Below, one piece after another: positions 9,385-23,325 of a DNA stretch of 64,000 bases. The DNA comes from Kryptolebias marmoratus (taxonomy: Eukaryota > Chordata > Actinopteri > Cyprinodontiformes > Rivulidae). The stretch covers positions 17,104,109 to 17,168,108 of the forward strand of contig NC_051448.1 in NCBI RefSeq assembly GCF_001649575.2, in the 5' to 3' direction. Position numbers and translations under genes: made by a program. How positions within the stretch are numbered: position 1 is the first letter of the stretch; each line of letters starts with the position of its first letter. The notes under the pieces were generated by a model that worked only from the letters and a program-made list of their open reading frames with translations, searched no databases and was not told the origin of the DNA.

Positions 9385-12300
9385 GTGGGTTCCAACTCCT
9401 CCAAAACAAACCAAAAAAAAAACCCTCACTTCTTCATTATTTATTCATTGCTGTTATTAATAAACCAGGCTTTTAAACTCTTCTTCTTTTTTTAAAATGC
9501 GAGAGGAGAATGTTTCCAAATAATGGCACAGGATGGATTTATTTGAAAGAGTTCGCTCGGGTCATTTCCGACTCGTTTGTCTGTAAATGCTGGCGAGGCA
9601 GCCGCGAGGAAGAGGGCTTTCGTTTTTAGCCAACTTTGGCGCACACTTTGAGTCACTTTGCAAATGAATGAGACGAGAATTATTTCGCAGCTTCGTGAGG
9701 TTTGCGCCTTAGACAAGTGAGAGGACTGAGTGTGTCTGCTGGGCTGCATGGTTCTCTCTCTCTGTGTGTGTGTGTGTGTGTGTGTAGTGGGGGACTGCTC
9801 GCGTTTTTATTATTTTTAATTAAATTTACCTTGTATTTATTTACCACCCTATTTCCTTTCCTTTTCCTTCTTTTTTCCCCACCACCAAGACTCAAAGCTA
9901 AGCTCGTAGATTTATTTCCCTTCTACACATAAAGGCCTCTTTTTAAATTACTTTTAGAAGTGGAGTGAAATACTAAAACAAAACAAAACAAAAAAAATCA
10001 TTGTTCTCGAAAAGGAGTTATCTTCGCAAACGCTTCTGCTGAAAAATAATCTTTTAATTCTTTTATTTGTGTGTTTATTTGTTCTTGAGAGGAGACTCCT
10101 AAGTTTTCTTTTTATTATTAATAATTTTTCCAGGCTAAAATGTCGTGCCCAAACAGTAATCCCATTTTGTATTAATTACATCAGTGCAGCCTTCATCTCC
10201 CAGAGTTCTTTGCTGAGACTAAAATCCAATTTCAGAGCGTCCTAATCTGACTCATTTATTGCACAAATTCATGATGTAATCTTCGCCCAACCTGTGTTTT
10301 TGTGTTGGAAACTCTTAAAGGTGCTCTTCCTTTCCCTCTTCATGCATTTCTTCCATAACTTTACGTCTGAAGCTTCTCATTTGTTGGGATTTTACTTCAA
10401 TTTATTGTCCTACTGTGTTGAACGTGAACTCAAAATTCATGTGTTGATTTTTAACACTTAAAATCCAGTGGTAATTTCGAGCCTATTGATTCTCTTTGTT
10501 GCTACAGTCAATTTAAAGCTTTACCTCAAACTGTTTTATTTTACATCAATTATAAAGACAGAACTTTTGCATCAGCTACAAGGGTGTTTGTTTCTATGTA
10601 TTTGCTTTTTATTGAACCTTTATTTAAGCAGGAAAGACCATTAAGATTTGAAATCTCGTAAGAGAGTTTTACAGAAAAAGGTTTACAGGTCACGAAAAGA
10701 CAGAACAAAACTATAAAAGGTCTTTAAAACTACATATAAATTAAATCTGAAACATACACAGTGAGTGTTTGTGTAAGTAATTGCAACGTTTGTCTTTACC
10801 CAACTTTTACAAACTGGGATTACCTCTGAAAATTTTAATACTTTTTGGATGTTTTTCTTACAGAAAACTTTCAAACACCTGTCAGCAAATTCCTCCCCTC
10901 GAAAACCTTTGTGGTGCTGAATAATTACTCTAATAATTAGTAGCCACTGGTTAGGGTTTAACTCTTTTTTTTGCATGTGTGTACGTGTGTGTGTCCAAAC
11001 CAGAACAAAAAGTGTCCTCAGGATTCATGTGTTCTTGCCTGCAGCTGTCACTGACTGCCTTCACACACGTCTTTTAATCATCCCTGACCTGCCATCGGCA
11101 ACTCGCAGGAGTCACGCAACAAAACTCAGACTGTAAACGCTGACAAAATGTTCAGCTCAGTCAGTCCGTCAGTCAGGCAGGCAGGCAGGCAGGCAGACAG
11201 ACAGGGAGCTTTGTTTCAGATCTGAACATAGAGTACAGTGGAGGATGCTGGAACGAAGGGCAGCTTTTCGAAGGGCCTCGCATCTCACCCTACCTGTTCG
11301 TTCACTTGACTGCACACTCGTTGAACTGTGGCCTCGAGCGATGACAGTGACCTACAACGTGCAAGATTATAAGGAGGGACTTAAGTTGCAGGTTTTGTTC
11401 CTTCTTCTTTTTTTAATTTAGGTCCCGTTCGATGCCAAAATGAAAAAAAAAAAATAGGACACTAAACCCAATTTTTTTTTTTTCTCATCAACCATCTGCA
11501 TCATGGTTAGCTGACTTGTGAGGTGCCTTAATAACAGAGCAGAAGCTGTGATGGATGGAGGGCTTTTTAACACATCGTCCAGCATGGTGCTTTTTGTGAC
11601 TAAGGGAGAAGGGTCCCAGGATCACACCTTAATCCACAAACTTTATTTGTAAATAAAAAAAAATTATAATGAGAACGTTTTATCCACCTTGCCTAAGTAG
11701 GAAAATTGAGGAAAAAGAAGTGGGCTGTTGCTGGAGATAATGTTTCAGCACCAAATCATCGGCAGGTCACGTTAACGTTTCACCTGTCAAGAGCGAGTCA
11801 CAAGGTATCTCTCTTACACAAGGAACAGTGTGAAGTTTCTTCAGGGTGCCAACATATATCAGCCGCACGTCAGGTGAGGGGTAAGTCAGTGTAACTGAAG
11901 GCAGCTTTGTGCCCTGCAGCTACACGGGCCGATGGGTCATGCTCGATTTGGGAGAACACGAAACCTGAAGATCAGCATATTTCTGTACAGGCTTCTCAGT
12001 GGAAGACTGGGGGGGGGGGAGACTCGCCCCCGCCAGAAATCTAGGGACACACGAGTGCACCGAATGCACTCGATGTGCAAGTATGCAACCGAAGACAGCA
12101 GGCCTGCACACACACAGGCTCAGCTTTTTTGCTGTGAAGCTGCACGAAATGCACAAAGACGTGTGAAAATATGTGAAATATTTTCAACCTGACCTTCAGT
12201 TTACAGTTCATTGTTACTCTTAAAAGGAAGAACATCCCTACAGGCATTTTGTAGGCTAGCTGATTCACTTATGGAGTCAGAGTCACGACAAAAAGGAGAC

Positions 12301-13915
12301 CAATATTCCTATAAATTATTCCCAAATCAACGTGGAGCAGCTTCCCTGCTCTGTTTTCAGCCTCACCGTTAGAGCAGAGAATCCCCTTTTCTGGAAACGC
12401 CTCACGATAACTGTTTACTCTCAGAATTGGCATGCTACTTGTGAAAACAGTTAATGTTTTCTTCTTTATTCACGCCATATGGCCGTCAAATGATTGGGAG
12501 TGAGAAACCCACCGTATGCACTGCAACACCACCATAAATACTCACACACACACACGCTGTGGTAACCGGATGATAATCTCACAGGAGACGAGCTGGTGAG
12601 CGATTTATGATTTGCTGTGGGGGCCACAGCTGTTTATTCTTTCAGCGTTTTCAGATTTTTTTTTATTTTATTTTTTGCTGAGCGCGTTCGACGGGTTTTG
12701 CAACGCTGTTCTTTTCATTCTAAAAAAAAAAAAGAAGAGAAATCTGTAAATTATTTTGCCAAATTGGATTTACATCTTAAAAAATGTCACGCCTCGTAGG
12801 TCGCAAGTCGTTTATGGCAATTTAGTGAGGAGTCCCAGTCAGCAGCGAAGCTTTATTTTATTTTTTTTTGCTGATAATCTAAGATTTACGATAAGGAACG
12901 GGACTGCTACAGATTAAATGGTGATAAGATAATTAAACACACAGGCCTGGCCTTACACAACGCGCACTGTTGCAGCTCTGCTTGGCAGAGAAAAAAAAAA
13001 TAAGAGGGAGGGGAGCGGATAGGCTAAGCGAGGCCGCTTGTTGTTTGAATTTTTGATTGCAACCATCTGCAATGTTGCTGGTGTCATTTGTTTTTGATGG
13101 CAGAGTGAATCTTAGCCGACTTTCCCAGCGGGGTTTGCTCATAAGACAGAGTGAGGGGATGCATGTGTTTTTTAGGCCAATGGAAAACAAAGGAAAAGGA
13201 GACAGGTCTGAACCCATAGCTCGGATCTGAGGGGCCTTATGGCTTCAGCAGGAAAGACGTGAGCGGGATTCACATGCTGGAGAGGGTCAAGACTCAAACA
13301 CTGACAGAGCAAAGTTGTGTGGTCTAATCAAATTCAAAATTGAACAAAATTAATCCTTGCTTCCTGTTTTTAAATTTAAGTTTTACCTCAAGAAAACAAA
13401 AGTGCTGTCAGATTTATAGGAACGCTGTATAATATTGGACCTATTATTAGCAGAACTCACCTAGGTTTCCTAAAACATATGCAAATGTTGGCATCTTCTA
13501 CCTATTTAGCTTTAGTTTTTTTTTTACTTTAAAAACACACATGCAGGAATGTCATTATCGCTGTTTCATAAATAAGCGACAGCAATATAATTACAACAAA
13601 GCTGTAACCAAAGCGTGTAAGCAGCATTTGAAATTTTTTGCAATTAATGATTAAAAAAAAAAAAAAGTTGCAAGTGAAACAATTTCCTGCGTCTAACAGC
13701 TTCATCTCTTTATTAAGGGCTTTCTGGCCAGGCGTTTGAATAATTGGTTCTTTTTGAACCTTTTACATAAATGGAAATTTTTGGTGAAAGAGGCCCATTG
13801 TCTTGTGCAGCGGTTCCCATCTGGTACACATTGTGCAGCAGGAGCAGCAGCAGCGGAGTGACTGACTGACTCTCCCCTCGTCAAACTGATAGGGGGTGCT
13901 CTAAGGTTGCCTGAC

Positions 13916-13975
<60 letters not shown>

Positions 13976-15478
13976 ATAAGAGGAGCAGGAGTGTCATTTT
14001 GGGGACTTTAGCTTCAATCAGGCCAAAAAGTAAAGAAATAAAACTAAAGTTTGGATTTAGTGCTAGATAACTGTCTTTCACTGCCTTCTCTAGTGTGTTT
14101 TGACAGTGTTTGCTCATTTACTTTCCAATCATTTCAAACAAAAGTTTATACAGGCAGGCGGGGGGAAATTAGAGATTGTCTGTCATGATGAATCCATTTC
14201 TGCTTGTTTTCCTTCTGTTTCCAGTTTAGTTTTGATATAGTTGGGTGAGCTGGTTTTAGAGAGAGAGAGAGAGAGAGAGGGGTGCGGTCATGGGAAGAGG
14301 TCCGACCGCTGTTTCACCAGTGCAGATTCAGGTGCCAGCTCCTTGTTAATTTACTGCCTTCCACCTCCAGGCCATGTTACTCAACCATAAGTTAACAAAC
14401 AGGCCTTATTCTGTTTGTCTCTCAGCCTGTCAGCTTCAAATGCCCAGGTGTCTGTCAACTCTTGCTTTCTTTCTTCTCATGCCACCTGTCTTGTTTTCAG
14501 AGCGGGAGATCTCCTGCACAATTGTATGCACGGCACATAGCGTCTATATATGTATGTGTGCGCTTGCTTCTTTGCTTTTTTTTTTTTTTTCTTTTCCTCG
14601 TGGCTTGTGCGAGCATCTGAATTATGGTCACAAGCTGTGAACTGTAGGTAAATATGTGTTTGTGTTCCTCCTTTGCCGCCAAAGATTATGAGATGGAAAT
14701 TATTTGGCAGGCACCCAGGAACCCATCTCCATTTAGAGAAAAAGATATTTGGCACCGGTTCATCACTCCAGGGCAAACAGAGAGGACTGGAACGTGTGTG
14801 TGTGTGAGCGTGTGTGTGTGGGTGGATGGATGGATGGATGGGTGTTTGGGTCTAAGGGGGGGAGGGTTGCTTCATAGTTGAAAAAAGAAGTAGGTGAAGA
14901 GGTAAAAGTGGGCAAAGAGATCCCAGAGTTCAGGAGTTGTGACTGTGAGTTCAGAGAGGCTGTGCAGTTTGAGAAGAGCGATAAGGAAATTTAGGATCCC
15001 CTCTCTGATAGGCTACATACAAACAAAACGAGCACACATGCTTTTTGTCTAATGTACGCAATTAAGAGGGCATCATGTTAGGGAGAAGTGGAGAAGCAGC
15101 AGAGACATGGCTGATTTCTCCCAGGCATCAACACCTCTCCCTGGGCACCCGCTCCACTCAGACATCCCTCACAGTCTCTGGAGCTTCAGGTTTCCTCTGG
15201 GCTCTTAGATAAAAAAAAAAGGGGGACGCATTTTCATACGGGTACATCAAGGGTAGTGTTAAAAAAACTGGAAGTTGTCCATGAGGGATTTATGTTAAGC
15301 TGAGGGATGGAGTCTGTGCCATAGGGGAGGAAGGAGAGAAGAATGGTTATTAATGACCGTGTCAGATGTGTGAAGAATGAGATTTACTCTCTTAACAGGA
15401 CCCCGGGTTTGGCTTTATAGATTTTCTGTCTGTGGAGAATACGCTGTTAAAACTCACCTGAGTCCCGATCAGTTCACT

Positions 15479-15514
<36 letters not shown>

Positions 15515-15983
15515 CACACACACACATACAGACATACGAACACAAGCCGGTGGATGTGGCCTTGGTTACACTACACTTTGTTCAGCACAAGCTGAGGCTC
15601 CCACGTGGTGAACCATCTCGCTGTGACAGCTCAGTGCAGCAAAGGCCATCACCGGAAACCCAGCATGCACTATGAGATGAATCGCTTCCTGGCCGCACAA
15701 ACACACACACACACACACAATCAGACACACACGAGCATGTAGTGTAAAATGTTTGGTCCCACCCACGCAGATCTCTTATGGATAAGCTGCAGGTGTTTGT
15801 CTAAGGCCATGTAGTTCTATAGCGACGTTGTTTCAAGTAGTGAAAGTGACACACTTTTGAAACTAACGACCACCTTGTCTGGTATCATGTTATGGTTTCA
15901 GAAATACACAAGGCTTATGTAGTTTACCTCTTTATCTCTCACGGCCTTTCTTTACTTAATGTCTTCTTTTCTTCCTCCTTCAG
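9385..15983 (+). other. intron 1 of bcl11b-like gene
   Basis: A 6.6 kb GT-AG intron with a polypyrimidine tract before the acceptor. It contains simple repeats: (GT)n at 9763-9786, (GCAG)n at 11174-11200, (CA)n at 13917-13972, (GA)n at 14257-14279, (GGAT)n at 14821-14843 and (CA)n at 15480-15515 and 15700-15720. The block at about 14600-14780 (TTATGAGATGGAAATTATTTG, TTGCCGCCAAAG) looks like unique regulatory-type sequence. No other coding sequence was seen. Confidence 0.8.
13917..13972. repeat. (CA)n microsatellite
   Basis: An uninterrupted CA tract of about 28 units within intron 1. Confidence 0.97.
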
Positions 15984-16361
15984 CAGATGCCAATCATGAC
16001 TCAGGGGCGAGATCTCCATCTCCAGAGCCGTCCAGCCCCCGGAGAATGGGACCTGGAGAGCAGGACCTGCTGACCTGTGGCCAGTGTCAGACCAACTTCC
16101 CTCTCGGCGATATCCTGGCATTCATTGAGCACAAGCGCCGTCTGTGCCGGGGGCCCGGTGGCAGGCATGGAACCTTCTTCAAGCCCGGGGAGGCCGGCGG
16201 GGTCATGAGCATCCCCATCTCTCAGAGGGCCAGGTCGCTGGAGCTGGGTAGAGGGTCCATTCCGGTGGAGGTGGGCATCCAGGTGACCCCCGGGGGAGAG
16301 GAGGACGAGCAGAGGAGGCTGACGCCGGCCAAGGGAATCTGCCCCAAACAGGAGAAAGGAG
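15984..16361 (+). CDS. bcl11b: bcl11b-like zinc finger protein, coding exon 2
   Basis: This exon encodes residues 22-147 and the first base of codon 148. Residues 53-76 (CGQCQTNFPLGDILAFIEH then KRRLC) are the CCHC zinc finger (Cys53, Cys56, His71, Cys76) near-identical to that of BCL11A/B, which in BCL11A mediates self-association. Downstream, PVEVGIQVTP and KGICPKQE are family signatures. The stretch between them (about 78-117, rich in Gly, Arg and Pro) is unlike either human paralogue. The acceptor is a tandem CAGCAG: the first gives a 378-nt exon, while the second (exon from 15987) drops one Ala. The donor GGAG|GTACGG is phase 1 and joins the last exon in frame, giving [13 protein letters not shown]. 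Confidence 0.94.
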
Positions 16362-19300
16362 GTACGGATCAAACACCACTTACACACACACACACACTGA
16401 TGACACCCCTCACCTGTCCAAGCTTAAAAGCTCCTTCTAAAGAATCTCAGCTGTTTGTTCTGTTGATAGTGGCTTTCCGCTGGGATTAATGAAGCCTGAG
16501 ATGATTTTATTAGAGTGACTGAGAAATGCACCGTGTGTGTCTATTCTGCTGGATTTTAAAGAAAACGTCACAAACAAATACACACTCGAATCTCACTCAA
16601 AAACCCCCCAAAACAAAAATAAAAAAAAGAAACATAGAAAGTTAGAGCTGAAGGACCTCTTCCTCTGAAGCAGCTGTTAAACGTGAAGAAAAAGGTGATG
16701 GAGGAGCCGCTCCCTAAAAGTGTTTTTTCTTTTTTTTATTATTTTTTTTTTGTTTGTTTGATTGATTTCGGAAGGGAGTGTGGTGAGATGGAGGGTGTCT
16801 GAGCATTTGCAAAGAAATCCTGCGGCACACGACGAGGTTAAGGAAGCTGATTAAAATTCATCTGCGCGCACGGTGAGGAGAAGTGGATTAATAAAGCAGC
16901 AAGGCCGTTCATCTGGCTGTGAGGTGGGGGGAAACGGGACTAAAGGGAGGGGGCTTGTGTCGACGATGCAAAGAAACCAAATCGGAGTTATCAGAGGAGA
17001 CAGTCACCATCACACCCAGGAGCTAAGAGTCTGTCCAGGATTACTCAGGCTCCAGGACACTAAGGGTTGGCGCTCAGTTACATGCAAGCTTGTGACTGTA
17101 TTACACTCTTGCATCATAGTCAAATCTAAGTAGTAAAAGGAGATTTTTATAGTTTATTTTCTGCACGAAATACATAATCAGTTTGGCTGAGTTGTATCAG
17201 ATTGTGTTACTATATATTTGATAGATTCACACTTCCAATGGATACAGTGTGATAATTAAGGCTGTTTTGCACATGAAAAATGTCGTTTTGTAGACGTAAT
17301 GGCAAGAGTCAGTGGCTTCTTGGGTTCGCAGTGAGTTCAATATTTTTTTTTGTCTCATCAGAGTGGATAAAATCAACAAACCTTGTTATTTTCAATCGTT
17401 TATACCATTGAACTCTGTCCCCTTTAGACTTAATAACCAGCTTAAGCTTCAGAATTCTAGGCCAAACTAGCTGTGGGAAGCTGCAAAACGTCTTCATGTT
17501 TAAAATTTGAACAACTAGTTTGTTTCAAACAAGATCTCTATTTTTTTTTTTTTTTTTTTTTGCTGTTGTTGTTGCTGCAGAAATTGATGCATATGCACAA
17601 CGTCTGTGTGTGGCCAGCAGCTGTGTGTGGCCATCATCTGTCAGTGTGGGACGTATCTGTAAAAGGAGATCAGAGACAATATGTGACAGCAAAGGTTTGG
17701 ATGTCGCTGTCGATTTGAGAGACTAAAAGAGATGCACAAAAGTGTTCTTTCAAGATTTCTCACGTCAGAAAGCCTATTTATAAAAAAAAATACTTGACCA
17801 TCCATCAATAGTAATGTGGCTTTTAGTCATTGTTTTTTTTTGTTTTTTTTTAGTTCAGGTTGAGAAACCAAAAGAGCTTTCAGCAGCGTTGACAGATGGA
17901 ACTTAGATGAAAAAAAAGATTAAACCCATTGCATAGTGTTAAGCAAATATGTAGTCATGATATTGCAATGATGATAATGTTTGCGTTAAACCCATATTTT
18001 CTTCACTCCTCTCTTGTTTTCATTACAACTCTAATGAAACTCTGTGTTTCAGTATTTCAGCCACTATATATCTAAATGTACATACATTTAGGGCAGTGGA
18101 ACGTCATCTGATTGACAAACATTATATTGTCACATGGTTCATGTTTGCGATTTGTCGCAATATCGATACTGCGATAATGATAGCATTTCGATATATAGTG
18201 CAGCTTTAATTCTGCCTACTAAACTTGTCAGCGGAAATTCAGGCAGTTAGAGAGTGAGTCAGCCTTTTAGAGCAGCAGTCAGTTAGTCATTCAGACAGAC
18301 CGTCTTATCACTAAGAGAACAGGACATGAAAGCACTTGAAGCGCCAAATGAAAGAGAGGAGGACAGCTTTGTTCAACACATTAGATTGCCACTCAAGTCA
18401 GTCTCAAGTTTCAACCAAATTAGATTACATTATTAGGGCTAATTAAGTCCAAAGTGTTGGAGGCACTCGCACTCACAGGCGCGCTCATCAGCACAACACA
18501 CGCACATACATATGTTCAGAGAAAATATTATATTTTTTAATTGCATGTAGTATTTAGGAGATTTGAGGCACACCACCAGATACAAAAAAAATATTTGCAA
18601 AGAAACTAAGAAACCCACAAAACCCCAAATTTACATGCACTCACGCTAACTAGAAAATGTCTTTAGTAATTTAGGAGGGTGCCAGTGCAGCTACTGGCCA
18701 AGCTGAGAAGAAATGCCTACATCTGCATGTTTAAACTTTCTAAGAAGTGTAAAGAAAACCAAGATGAAAAGTAATGTTAAAGTTGCTGCTCGTGGCTTAT
18801 TATAGTCCCATGGTAACCACACACCGTCTCTGTCACTCCCTGACTGCCAAGTTAACGAGAGGTTGTTTGCTAATTTTTTGGAAAGTTTAGACAGCTCAGA
18901 AGTTAAAGTGTGGTAAAATCTCCCCAAATCATAAGACTTAAACTATGATTGTATGAAATCTGGTAAAGATATTAAAATCCCAGTTCAGACATGTGAAGTG
19001 CAACTTTTTTTGTAGCACATTATTCCCAAACGAGCAGCACATTTTGATGTATAAATTGCATTTTTTCTCCCCCAAAAATGAGGTTCATGAAACTGAGGAA
19101 AAATTGTTAACAGAATAATAATAAGGGTACCTCAGTGGCTATTGGCACCCTTAATAATTCACAACATGCTTGTGCTGCATGCACAACATGTGCTTAACTC
19201 CCCTTTTTTCTTCACCTGCCTGTTTTATAACATCCTGTCTGGCCTCTATGTCTGTCAGCCCTCTTGCTTAAACTGCAAACATGCTGCAAGGCCAGCAGAT

Positions 19301-20288
19301 TCAACCCCAAAAAAGCTGCAAGCGCGCTCGCACAAACACGACCACGTGTGAACTCTTTTACACATGCATCGTACAGTAGATGAAAAATGGCCTCCTCTCC
19401 TGCCCTGTTTTTTTTTTTCTCTCCCCCTCCTGAGATCCTCCTGCTGATGCATGCACTCTGAGCGTATATGCGTCGGATTTGTCAGTGTGTGTGTGTGTGC
19501 GCGTCTTGTATGAATTTGAGTATGAAGTGTCTGTGAAGAATGATGCGTGTCATAACACAGACAAGAGGTTGTCGCTTGGGGAGCGTTGCCGTATACTCAG
19601 ACGACCCTGGCCGTGCTTTGAACTCCTCCCAGGACGACTGTTGAGCACTTTAAGGCATGGTGCGAAGTCACTTCATGGGAACCTTGCTCCCTTTTTCTGT
19701 TTCATTCTCCGTGCACGGAGAACTCGCGGTGAATCTTTCATGAGGCGATGTGAACAACATCTCTCCCCGTTTTGCTCTCCGTCCACCTGTGATCTTGCTG
19801 TTGTCACTTTTTGCGGTCGGAAGCGTTTGCACTGGTTTACCGTATGTTTTTGGGGAGGTGTGGTGAGAGGCTTCTTGCAAACTCAGTGTGCTGCTCATGT
19901 ACCGGTGTTCAACTGGTACTTGTGATCAAAGCATTCAAATAAGATAAACGCCACTTAAGAACGGTCACACTCACATGCAGGAAATTTCTGCGGGTGTGAA
20001 AGTGTGCAAAGGAGCATTTTAGCATGATAAGATCAGTTATTTCTCTCAAGCTAATGGGCAAAGAGGAATCTGTTTTTTACTTTAAATGAGTCACTGTGGT
20101 TTCTGGATAAAAAACCTGCAGCGTAACCTACAAAACATCTCAAAAGGTGCAGCAACCTTTTGCAGCCAAAGAGAGTAAACCCAGAGCTTGACACTTGTTC
20201 AGCTGCTGCTGTCACCAAATGATAGGTCCAGTCCCACCTGTCTCCCCTTGTGAGGACTTGAAGGTGTCCTCTTTCTTTCCCCTCCTCC

Positions 20289-20315
20289 TCCTTCTTCTTC
20301 TTCTTCTTCTTCTTT
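20289..20315. repeat. (CTT)n microsatellite
   Basis: A short CTT tract, about eight units, in a pyrimidine-rich stretch of intron 2. Confidence 0.9.
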
Positions 20316-20339
20316 TTTGCCCCCACCACCCAATGCTCC

Positions 20340-20790
20340 TTTAATCACCTGGCTTGCTCTCATTTCCATATTAAATAGGCTTTAATCATGAAAAGCAATC
20401 AGGCTTTTGCATATTCATACCGTCCCCTGTTCGCCGGCTTCCCTGTCTCGCTCCAGTGCCAAGCAGCCAGTAATCAGTAGGCAGGCGGCGTAATGCCATA
20501 GCCCCGGCCCATCGCATGAAAACACACACACACACACACGCCGCGTGAGTTCGAAATAACTTCACATGCTACTTACGTATTATCTCCACTCCAAGAGAGG
20601 GAGCGATAGAGAGGGGAAAGGGAGAGGGGTGAGAGATAAAAAAAGAAAGATGGCGAGACTGATCCCCTGATTTGAGCTGTGAATATTTGTACAGAGGCTC
20701 AAGGAAAAGTCGATTTGCATAATGACTTTGTAGTTTTGCATTAATCACATTTGCATATGAAAATGCGTTAATTACTCCTGATGATTTTTT
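20340..20790. promoter_or_regulatory. candidate enhancer with octamer (POU) motifs
   Basis: Two exact ATTTGCAT octamers lie at 20713-20720 and 20749-20756. Near-octamers TTTTGCAT lie at about 20404 and 20734. TAATCA and TTAATTAC homeodomain-type cores are interleaved (20341, 20385, 20741, 20769). The sequence is unique in appearance, apart from a short CA tract at 20522-20540 and A/T runs. POU and homeodomain factors are plausible regulators of BCL11B in neurons and lymphocytes. Enhancer function is inference from motif density and position in a developmental regulator's intron. Confidence 0.4.
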
Positions 20791-23102
20791 TTTTAAACTT
20801 GCTTCATTTGATGTCCAAGCTCTGGGGTTGTGATTAGAGGTCACATGGTGGAAGATGTGTAGGTAGTGTGTGTGTGTGTGTGTGTTAAGGAGTTGTTACA
20901 TGAGTGATCTGAAAGCTTGCCAGGGAATTTATCTTGTGTCTGCTCGTGGGCATGTGTGTCTATTTTCATTTTCTAAATTGTGCATTTCTGAGTGACAAAT
21001 TTGCCTTTATTTCTCTTTGGGTGGCGGAAAAAAAAACTTGAGCTCCTTCCTCCGCTTTGCGTTTCCTTCAAATAACTTTCACTATTAGAGGTTTATTAGA
21101 ATGAAAACAAGTAGTTAAACACCAAACAATTATTGCCATTTTATAGAGATGTATTTTGTGCCTTTGCACCACAATGCATGTGGCTGACTGTTTAAGAATC
21201 ACTTCTGCACGCTCGCTTGTAGGTAATTGCAGGCTGAATGTCAAATGAATGAATAACTTTTCATTTGCTTTTGCAAGACTTTACATTGATCAAAAGTTTC
21301 TTAACTTGTTAGTGAAAAAAGCAGCGTACTTTGCCGTTTTTCCAAAAAATGTTCAACAATTTTAACCCCGTAGAAACACATACGGTGTACATTTTAAGAT
21401 CGGCTTGAAAATTATAGTAAAAAGTCATGGCACACAAACACATCTGTGCATGAAACTGTGTGTATATAGGTGTGTGTGTACAATTACGGTATACGTGTTC
21501 CTGCCTGTGTATGGGCCCCTAGCCTTGTTGGCCCATAATGCCGCGCCTCAGACAGGACCACCCCAGGGGCCGTCTGACTGCTTGTGTCTGTCTGCTCTGT
21601 GCAGCAGCAGGGTCAACTGGGTCTATAAGAGAGCTGCTAAAGGGGCAAAGCTTTATATGCACACACACACACGGAAATGTAGAGATGTGTATGCAGAGAG
21701 GGAGAACTGCATATGCACCGAGACGCCCGCTGATAAGAGCTGCACAAACAGAAAACATATGTCCATGCAAGAATGCATACGACGACTCTCATCTCCCATT
21801 AAGGCCTGCATGTCCCAACCAAGCACGCTCATTCACACACACACACACGCACGCACGGACACACACACTCAGCTCACAGGCTCCCACATGAAGGCATCAA
21901 ACACTCCACAGCCAGCTTTATGGCACTCATATGGCAGCAGATTTGATATTTTCCTACCACAGCAGGGGAATAAAACTCGCCACTAATTTGGACTGCGAGC
22001 GCCACCGCTAACTTTCAGCATGTGCTGACTGACTGTGTCCTCCAGATGTGTGGACTCGCTGCTCCTTAACAGCCTCACTTGAAGAGGCATTAAAAACCTC
22101 ACACCCTGTCCCTGCCACCACGCACGGAGAGTGATGACGGCACTCAGCTGCTCAACACAAACGCGGTGCCTTTTTTTTGTGTGTGTGTGAAGTGTTGACG
22201 TGAACTTCATGGTCTTGCCACTAAAGACCATCAGTTGTCTTGTGTCAGTGGGAATCTGGGAACGTGTTTATGTTCTTTGTGTAAATAGCTATAATTGAGG
22301 TATTCTGACTGCTGCACTGTTGTTACAGTATTTCAGCTGCTCCTCTCTGATAGCAGGTGTGTTGTAGAGCTCTTTTTTTTTCTCTTTTAGAGAACTTATA
22401 GTGTATGTAATTGTAGTGAAAGCATACCTGTGTATGCACCACCTGAAAGGAGAACCTGCTCAGCTACAACTACTCCTGCTCTGTAAACTATTTTCAAATG
22501 ATCAAACTTGTTCCTCAGACTATAGGACCTTCAGGAGCAAATGAGGAGATTTTCTGACAGAAAATTGGGAATAAATAGGCCACTGTTTGTGAAAAGTAGA
22601 AGAGATGATGCTTGTTAGCCTTGTTAGACAACGGTTACTTGCTACACTCTCGTTGTTCTCTTCCTCTTATCTCATTAGAACCCCCTGCTCTGATTTGGGA
22701 TGGGATTGTAAGAAAAGAAAACAAGGAGGCACCATATTTTTTCTTTTTATGAGCTGCTTCACCACCAGAGATATTGAAAGCCTTTCATGGTACACTTATG
22801 ATCCCCCCTAATTCATCCACTTATTGGTCTGGGGCAATTACCCGGAGAGAAAACTGTAGACACAGACAAACCAATGACAGACATGTTCTGCCTTTGTGTT
22901 GGTTTGTCGCTTAAATATAAACCAGAAGCCTACAAATAACATTTTTAATATAAAATTTATACAACATACAATGTTCCTGTGCACTTTTACTGTTAAAAAA
23001 GGAGGAAAAATTAAATATAAAGCAGATGTTTGGGCAAAAAGCTCATTGATTTGTTCATTTTTAAACATTCTTACCTTTGATGTTTTTCTTTGTCATTTAA
23101 TT

Positions 23103-23325
23103 AGTGGTTCCCAAAGTTGGGGTAGAATATTTGTAGAATATTTAGCCTTAACTGTTACAGAGAAATAAAAAATAATAGTCATAAATGCATAAAAACTGTA
23201 ATGTTTGACAAGGCTCTTTGTTAAATGGCAGAAAGTATGGTTTATATACTTCAGCTAAATTGTTTGGATCAAGAGTATATAACTTTTATTTTGTGGGTCA
23301 AAAGCAGAAAAGTTTGGGAAAGCAC
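23103..23325. mobile_element. hAT-like MITE remnant
   Basis: Left end TAGTGGTTCCCAAAGTTGGG and right end AAGTTTGGGAAAGCACTG form imperfect inverted repeats, with an internal GTGGGTCAAAAGCAGAAAAG. Related to the copy at 7503-7726. Degraded, with no coding sequence. Confidence 0.55.

Noticed and set aside
8963..9409. 148-codon - strand frame across exon 1
   Set aside because: Antisense of the 5' UTR purine tract (poly-Ser from GAG repeats). The + strand start of bcl11b is unambiguous.
13917..14117. Poly-Val/Cys frames
   Set aside because: Translations of the (CA)n tract.
21405..21986. 193-codon + strand frame in intron 2
   Set aside because: Its residues come largely from CA-repeat translation (HTHTHT) and it has no conserved pattern or splice context.
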